Source of the DNA: RGIG3528 sp045629005
Lineage (GTDB): Bacteria > Bacillota > Clostridia > Lachnospirales > Lachnospiraceae
Length of the DNA: 64,000 nucleotides
NCBI GenBank assembly: GCA_045629005.1
Contig: JAZQQJ010000081.1
Span: forward strand, 62,001 to 126,000
Direction of reading: 5' to 3'
Shown: positions 61,080 through 64,000 of the stretch, in pieces
Layout of the letters: each line of letters opens with the position of its first letter
Numbering within the stretch: the stretch's first letter is position 1
The notes under the pieces: generated by a model
What the model saw: the letters and a program-made list of their open reading frames with translations, nothing else
What the model was told of the DNA's origin: nothing
Databases searched by the model: none
Made by a program: the position numbers and the translations under genes

Positions 61080-63032
61080 TTAATCGTATGCATATACAGG
61101 GGAATACAGTCTCTTTTCGAAATCTTCTTCCTCGAGAGGCTTATCAAAGAAATAGCCCTGTATTTCATGACATCCGAGATTTCTAAGGACCTCAACCTGG
61201 TCCTTTTTTTCTACTCCTTCAGCAATAACGCTCGCGCCGGCCTCTTCTGCCATTCCTATAATATGCTTCAGGAATTTACAATCCTTTGTAGTAAGCGAAT
61301 CAACAAATGTCTTATCAATCTTCAGAACATCAAAAGGAACTTCCTTTAAAAGTCTGATTGATGAGCTTCCGACACCGAAATCGTCAATAGCCGCCGAAAG
61401 TCCATACCTCTGCAACGCCTCAACAACACCCTTCAGGTAATCCAAAGGATATTGGTCTATCGTTTCGGTTATTTCAATCTGTACAAGGCTTAGCGGAATG
61501 TCATAGCTTTTTACAACATTGTAAATCTCTTCTGCAAGAATTGGATTACCAAGATTTTTTCTGGAAAAATTAACGGAAATCGTTGGTACTTTCAAGCCTT
61601 TATTAAGCCACGTCCTAATATCTTCACATACTCTGTTAAGCATATAAAAATCAAATGGACATATGTTATCACTTTCTTCAAGAAGAGGTATAAATTTGTA
61701 AGGAGGAACAAAACACCCGTCATGATTCCATCTGCAAAGTGCTTCTGCTCCGCAAAGTGTATTGGATTCCAGATTTACTTTAGGCTGGTAAAAAGGAATA
61801 AATTCGCGGTTTTCCATGTACTCAGGCAGACTTTCAATCATCCTGCTTTGCTCATCAAGCTCATTCATAACTTCTTTTGTCAAATAGAAATACGGCTTCT
61901 TCTTAACGTTTTTAGCAAAGTTAGCGGCTGCAGAAACATATGTTACAATCTGATCAGCGGTTGTTGAATCCTCAATAACCTGATAAATTCCAACAATTGC
62001 AGAAAGCTTAATGTTCTTTCTTCCAACTTCCTCTAAAGGAATTTCAACAGATGAAAGAAGCTTTAAGAAATTGTCCGAATTCTCGCGCTTAACAAAAGCA
62101 ACAAAGAAATCGCCGCCCAGACGGCCCAAAACCTCGTCTTTTTGCAGCCAATGCTTAATAATATGAGCATATTTCTTTAATACAAAATCTCCGACACTGT
62201 TTCCGTACTTACTGTTAATTACACCCATTCGAACAATATCAAAATAGAATGCATCATAGTAAATACTCTTCTTTGCCGCACAGATTTTTTCGAGTTCATT
62301 ATGAAAACCGTAAGAATTCCATAAGCCGGTAAGCTTATCGGTCGTAGCTGTTACTCTAAGGAATTCGTTTTGATCAATAAGTACAAGTGCAAAAATAGTG
62401 ATTGCAGAAACACCGATTAAAATATTGAAAAGAGAGGTTCCATATAAAAACACCTGAATTATTGCACCTGATAAAGGTAAAACGGAATATACAATAGATG
62501 CAGCAAAAATCAAAACCGGAATTTCTTTTCTGATTTTTAAAATGGTAATGAATGTAAATACAATAATGATAAGAGGCATAATAAACGAAATAAGGAACAA
62601 AGATCCTCTCGTATACTTGTTGTTCTCATCAAAGTAATAGTACCATCCCGTAAACTGAGAAATAATGAGTAAGAGCATTCCAGCATACGAAATGTAATTG
62701 AGCAGCCTGAAACTTCTGCGTCTCTTGTTCTTGCTCATTTTTGTATACGATCCAATAAACCTGTTTAACCCGACCAGCAAAACATAAACAAGGAAAAACG
62801 TAAGAAAATTGGCAATTCGTACAATATAATATCCCTTTTGAGAAAGATCTCCTCTATAGAGATAAGCAAATTTATCCGCAATTAATAGTAAAGACGTAGA
62901 AAATTCAATGATAAACAGAGTAACCTTTCTGACTTTCGATTTGTATTCAATAACAAGCGAAAACAGCGCTATAAGAAAACAAATAGCGCTTCCGAGTGAT
63001 AATACCGATAATTGAAAATCATAAAGGGTCAT
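61080..63032 (-). CDS. Membrane GGDEF-EAL protein (c-di-GMP phosphodiesterase)
   Basis: A 650-residue protein with seven or eight membrane helices in residues 1-220, a GGDEF domain (about 230-380) and an EAL domain (about 395-640). The GGDEF motif is degenerate (GRLGGDFFVAF; the catalytic Glu is Phe), so it should not make c-di-GMP but might bind GTP. The EAL domain has all expected catalytic residues: GAEALCRWNHDG, VSVNFSRKN, IEITET, AIDDFGVGSSS, LKIDKTF, AEGVEKKDQ and CHEIQGYFF. Net function is therefore c-di-GMP degradation. AAGAAGG precedes the ATG. Its promoter is at 63104-63076. Confidence 0.9.
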   Translation of the reverse strand: MTLYDFQLSVLSLGSAICFLIALFSLVIEYKSKVRKVTLFIIEFSTSLLLIADKFAYLYRGDLSQKGYYIVRIANFLTFFLVYVLLVGLNRFIGSYTKMSKNKRRRSFRLLNYISYAGMLLLIISQFTGWYYYFDENNKYTRGSLFLISFIMPLIIIVFTFITILKIRKEIPVLIFAASIVYSVLPLSGAIIQVFLYGTSLFNILIGVSAITIFALVLIDQNEFLRVTATTDKLTGLWNSYGFHNELEKICAAKKSIYYDAFYFDIVRMGVINSKYGNSVGDFVLKKYAHIIKHWLQKDEVLGRLGGDFFVAFVKRENSDNFLKLLSSVEIPLEEVGRKNIKLSAIVGIYQVIEDSTTADQIVTYVSAAANFAKNVKKKPYFYLTKEVMNELDEQSRMIESLPEYMENREFIPFYQPKVNLESNTLCGAEALCRWNHDGCFVPPYKFIPLLEESDNICPFDFYMLNRVCEDIRTWLNKGLKVPTISVNFSRKNLGNPILAEEIYNVVKSYDIPLSLVQIEITETIDQYPLDYLKGVVEALQRYGLSAAIDDFGVGSSSIRLLKEVPFDVLKIDKTFVDSLTTKDCKFLKHIIGMAEEAGASVIAEGVEKKDQVEVLRNLGCHEIQGYFFDKPLEEEDFEKRLYSPVYAYD

Positions 63033-63075
63033 TAAAATTACCTTCTTAATGAATTTTATAACATTTACTCATTTA

Positions 63076-63104
63076 ATATTATATTTTATAAAGAAGAATG
63101 TCAA
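63076..63104 (-). promoter_or_regulatory. SigA-type promoter for the GGDEF-EAL gene
   Basis: Read on the minus strand: TTGACA (63104-63099), 17-base spacer, TAATAT (63081-63076); TATAAT with a 15-base spacer is an alternative -10. Confidence 0.75.
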
Positions 63105-63129
63105 AAAAATAACCATAAAAAATATAAAG

Positions 63130-63158
63130 AAAAAATGGCCTGTCTATTTGACAGACCA
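63130..63158 (-). terminator. Intrinsic terminator after the BlaI-type gene
   Basis: 9-bp stem with one mismatch, TGGCCTGTC/GACAGACCA (63136-63144 with 63150-63158), 5-base loop; on the minus strand it is followed by TTTTTTC (63135 downwards). It lies 9 bases after the gene's stop codon, making the repressor monocistronic. Confidence 0.8.
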
Positions 63159-63167
63159 TAGATTAAT

Positions 63168-63545
63168 TTAGTATCTAAACGATTTCTGCTCAGCAAGAAC
63201 CTTTTCAAGTTCAATAATTTCTGCTGGCTTAAGCTGCTTTGTTTTAAGATATTCATTAAAGAAATTGGTAATGGAACCGTTGTAAACCTTATCAAAAAGA
63301 GCCTGTGTTTCAATTTCCTGTACTGTGCGCTTGGAAATGAGCGCACTGCATAAAAAGCCGGGCTCTTCTCTCTTAATTGCGCCCTTGTCGATGAGACGAT
63401 TAATAACGGTATAAGTGGTATTTTTTTCCCAACCGATGTACTCTTTAATGATAGCAGCTATATCTTTTGCAGCAAGTTCTCTGTTTGACCAGAGAAGTTC
63501 CATAACATTAAGTTCGCCTTCATGTAAACGAATTTCTTCACTCAT
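63168..63545 (-). CDS. BlaI/MecI/CopY-family transcriptional repressor
   Basis: A 125-residue winged-helix repressor. LHEGELNVMELLWSNREL at the start, the recognition helix region KNTTYTVINRLIDKGAIKREE, and a C-terminal dimerisation region (about 70-125) are typical of the family, which controls beta-lactamase, copper or other stress genes and is inactivated by proteolysis by a BlaR1-type M56 sensor. No such sensor gene lies downstream: the gene ends in its own terminator. The promoter region holds two CTAY-N4-GTAG elements, suggesting autoregulation. The regulon is unknown. Confidence 0.9.
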   Translation of the reverse strand: MSEEIRLHEGELNVMELLWSNRELAAKDIAAIIKEYIGWEKNTTYTVINRLIDKGAIKREEPGFLCSALISKRTVQEIETQALFDKVYNGSITNFFNEYLKTKQLKPAEIIELEKVLAEQKSFRY

Positions 63546-63572
63546 AACAAGACCCCGGAAACATTATATAAT

Positions 63573-63615
63573 CTACTTTCGTAGTCAGAAAAGTGAGATA
63601 ATTCTATCACGGTAG
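63573..63615. promoter_or_regulatory. Two candidate BlaI-type operators
   Basis: CTAC-TTTC-GTAG (63573-63584, perfect dyad) and CTAT-CACG-GTAG (63604-63615, one mismatch) are 31 bp apart, about three helical turns. The second overlaps the -10 of the repressor's promoter; the first lies downstream of the expected transcript start. Confidence 0.5.
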
Positions 63616-63630
63616 AAATGCATATGTCAA
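63601..63630 (-). promoter_or_regulatory. Promoter for the BlaI-type repressor
   Basis: Read on the minus strand: TTGACA (63630-63625), 18-base spacer, TAGAAT (63606-63601). The -35 forms one half of a palindrome TGTCAAGACTTGACA (63625-63639). Confidence 0.65.
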
Positions 63631-63670
63631 GACTTGACAATGTAAATTATCAGATTTTTTTATCACATTC

Positions 63671-64000
63671 TTAAAGGTCAAGACAAAACAGAGCATAAAC
63701 AGGAATCGAATAACGACCAACCTCAGTAAAATAGTTGGAATCGGAAATTCCGATTGAATTTTCCGCTCCTGTAATTTTGTTAAAAGAAGCAATGGATTTT
63801 GAGTTGTTTTTATTCGAAAATCCAAAATCTATCGGAAATTGTGTGGCAATTGTGCGAATAATAAAATCAAGCTCCGCTCTTTTCCCGGATTCCCAAAAAC
63901 AAGCGTCAATTTTCTTTTGATTCAAGGTCTGTAGAACATAATTTTGAACGCGTAAATTATATTCTACTTCAGTAAGTTCATCATGCCTTGACGAGCTGAT
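63671..64000 (-). CDS. C-terminal end of a DUF4143-type AAA ATPase (5' end outside window)
   Basis: The minus-strand frame is open from the window edge to a stop at 63671, giving about 109 residues. RVQNYVLQTLNQKKID, CFWESGKRAELDFII and PVYALFCLDL at the end match the C-terminal PD-(D/E)XK-like region of the DUF4143 AAA-ATPase family, where the sequence usually reads FWxSxxxxExDF...PIEVK...S...IPLYA. The normally conserved PIEVK reads PIDFG, so the nuclease-like site would lack its Lys. Whether the gene is intact upstream cannot be seen; it could be a pseudogene. Confidence 0.6.
   Translation of the reverse strand: MSSSRHDELTEVEYNLRVQNYVLQTLNQKKIDACFWESGKRAELDFIIRTIATQFPIDFGFSNKNNSKSIASFNKITGAENSIGISDSNYFTEVGRYSIPVYALFCLDL

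Noticed and set aside
1..64000. Search for tRNA genes, insertion sequences and toxin-antitoxin pairs
   Set aside because: I saw no cloverleaf with a T-loop, no transposase reading frame and no small paired genes of that kind.

Overview
The window looks like chromosomal DNA from a motile, low-to-mid GC Firmicute, most likely a Lachnospiraceae-type Clostridium (Butyrivibrio/Roseburia/Lachnospira neighbourhood). The reasons are the gene order of the fla/che operon running into rpsB-tsf, an L27 protein with a cleavable N-terminal extension next to its protease Prp, RNase Y, a MurJ/YtgP-type flippase, PhoH-HD protein-YbeY clustering, strong AGGAGG-type ribosome binding sites and consensus SigA promoters. 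The taxon is an inference from gene content. The usual sporulation genes yqfC/yqfD are absent before phoH, which fits a non-spore-former.

Layout. 1-14365: the distal part of a flagellar/chemotaxis operon, all on the plus strand: flhA (5' end cut by the window), flhF, flhG, a PilZ protein, cheB, cheA, cheW, cheC, cheD, a small membrane protein, a FliA/SigD sigma factor, fapA, two small proteins (one in the SwrB position) and a membrane-anchored MltG-like protein without a catalytic domain. 14411-16497: rpsB-tsf with its own promoter and structured leader. 16520-21206: an rRNA/tRNA methyltransferase, cheX, an array of small hairpins, and two tandem diguanylate cyclases with helical N-termini. 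21308-28038: an aconitase-family hydratase, rpsU, a membrane diguanylate cyclase, phoH, a membrane HD-like protein and ybeY. 28063-36053: a MurJ-type flippase, two flavoproteins, proB, proA, miaB. 36149-42647: rny, an aminotransferase, proC, a Nudix hydrolase, pyrimidine-nucleoside phosphorylase, a metallophosphoesterase. 42748-47352: scpA, scpB and a large SWIM-SNF2 helicase. 47393-48307 (minus): a zinc-ribbon membrane protein. 48443-52256: two radical-SAM-associated proteins and an RNase E/G. 52278-56784: L21 leader, rplU-prp-rpmA, then obgE-yhbY-nadD-yqeK-rsfS. 56932-57660 (minus): a TtcA-like sulfurtransferase. 57820-61077: a cell-wall amidase and a tyrosine recombinase. 61080-64000 (minus): a GGDEF-EAL protein, a BlaI-type repressor and the C-terminal end of a DUF4143-type ATPase.

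How it fits together. Motility (FlhA/F/G, sigma, Che proteins) is interleaved with c-di-GMP control: one PilZ receptor, three GGDEF proteins that look active and one GGDEF-EAL protein whose GGDEF is degenerate and whose EAL looks complete. The remainder is mostly conserved translation, RNA decay and cell-division housekeeping in compact operons whose genes overlap by 1-11 bases (32 in one case). No gap between genes exceeds 300 bases.

The most interesting observations are: an array of six consecutive hairpins all closed as C-GNA-G at 17833-17991 with relatives elsewhere; a CheB receiver domain whose phospho-acceptor Asp is Glu; a PgpH-position protein with HE in place of HD; several promoters physically nested in the preceding gene's terminator; a probable leaderless TtcA-like mRNA; and a palindrome abutting the promoter of the tyrosine recombinase. 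I did not find a CRISPR array, prophage, insertion sequence, tRNA or a clearly new multi-gene system.
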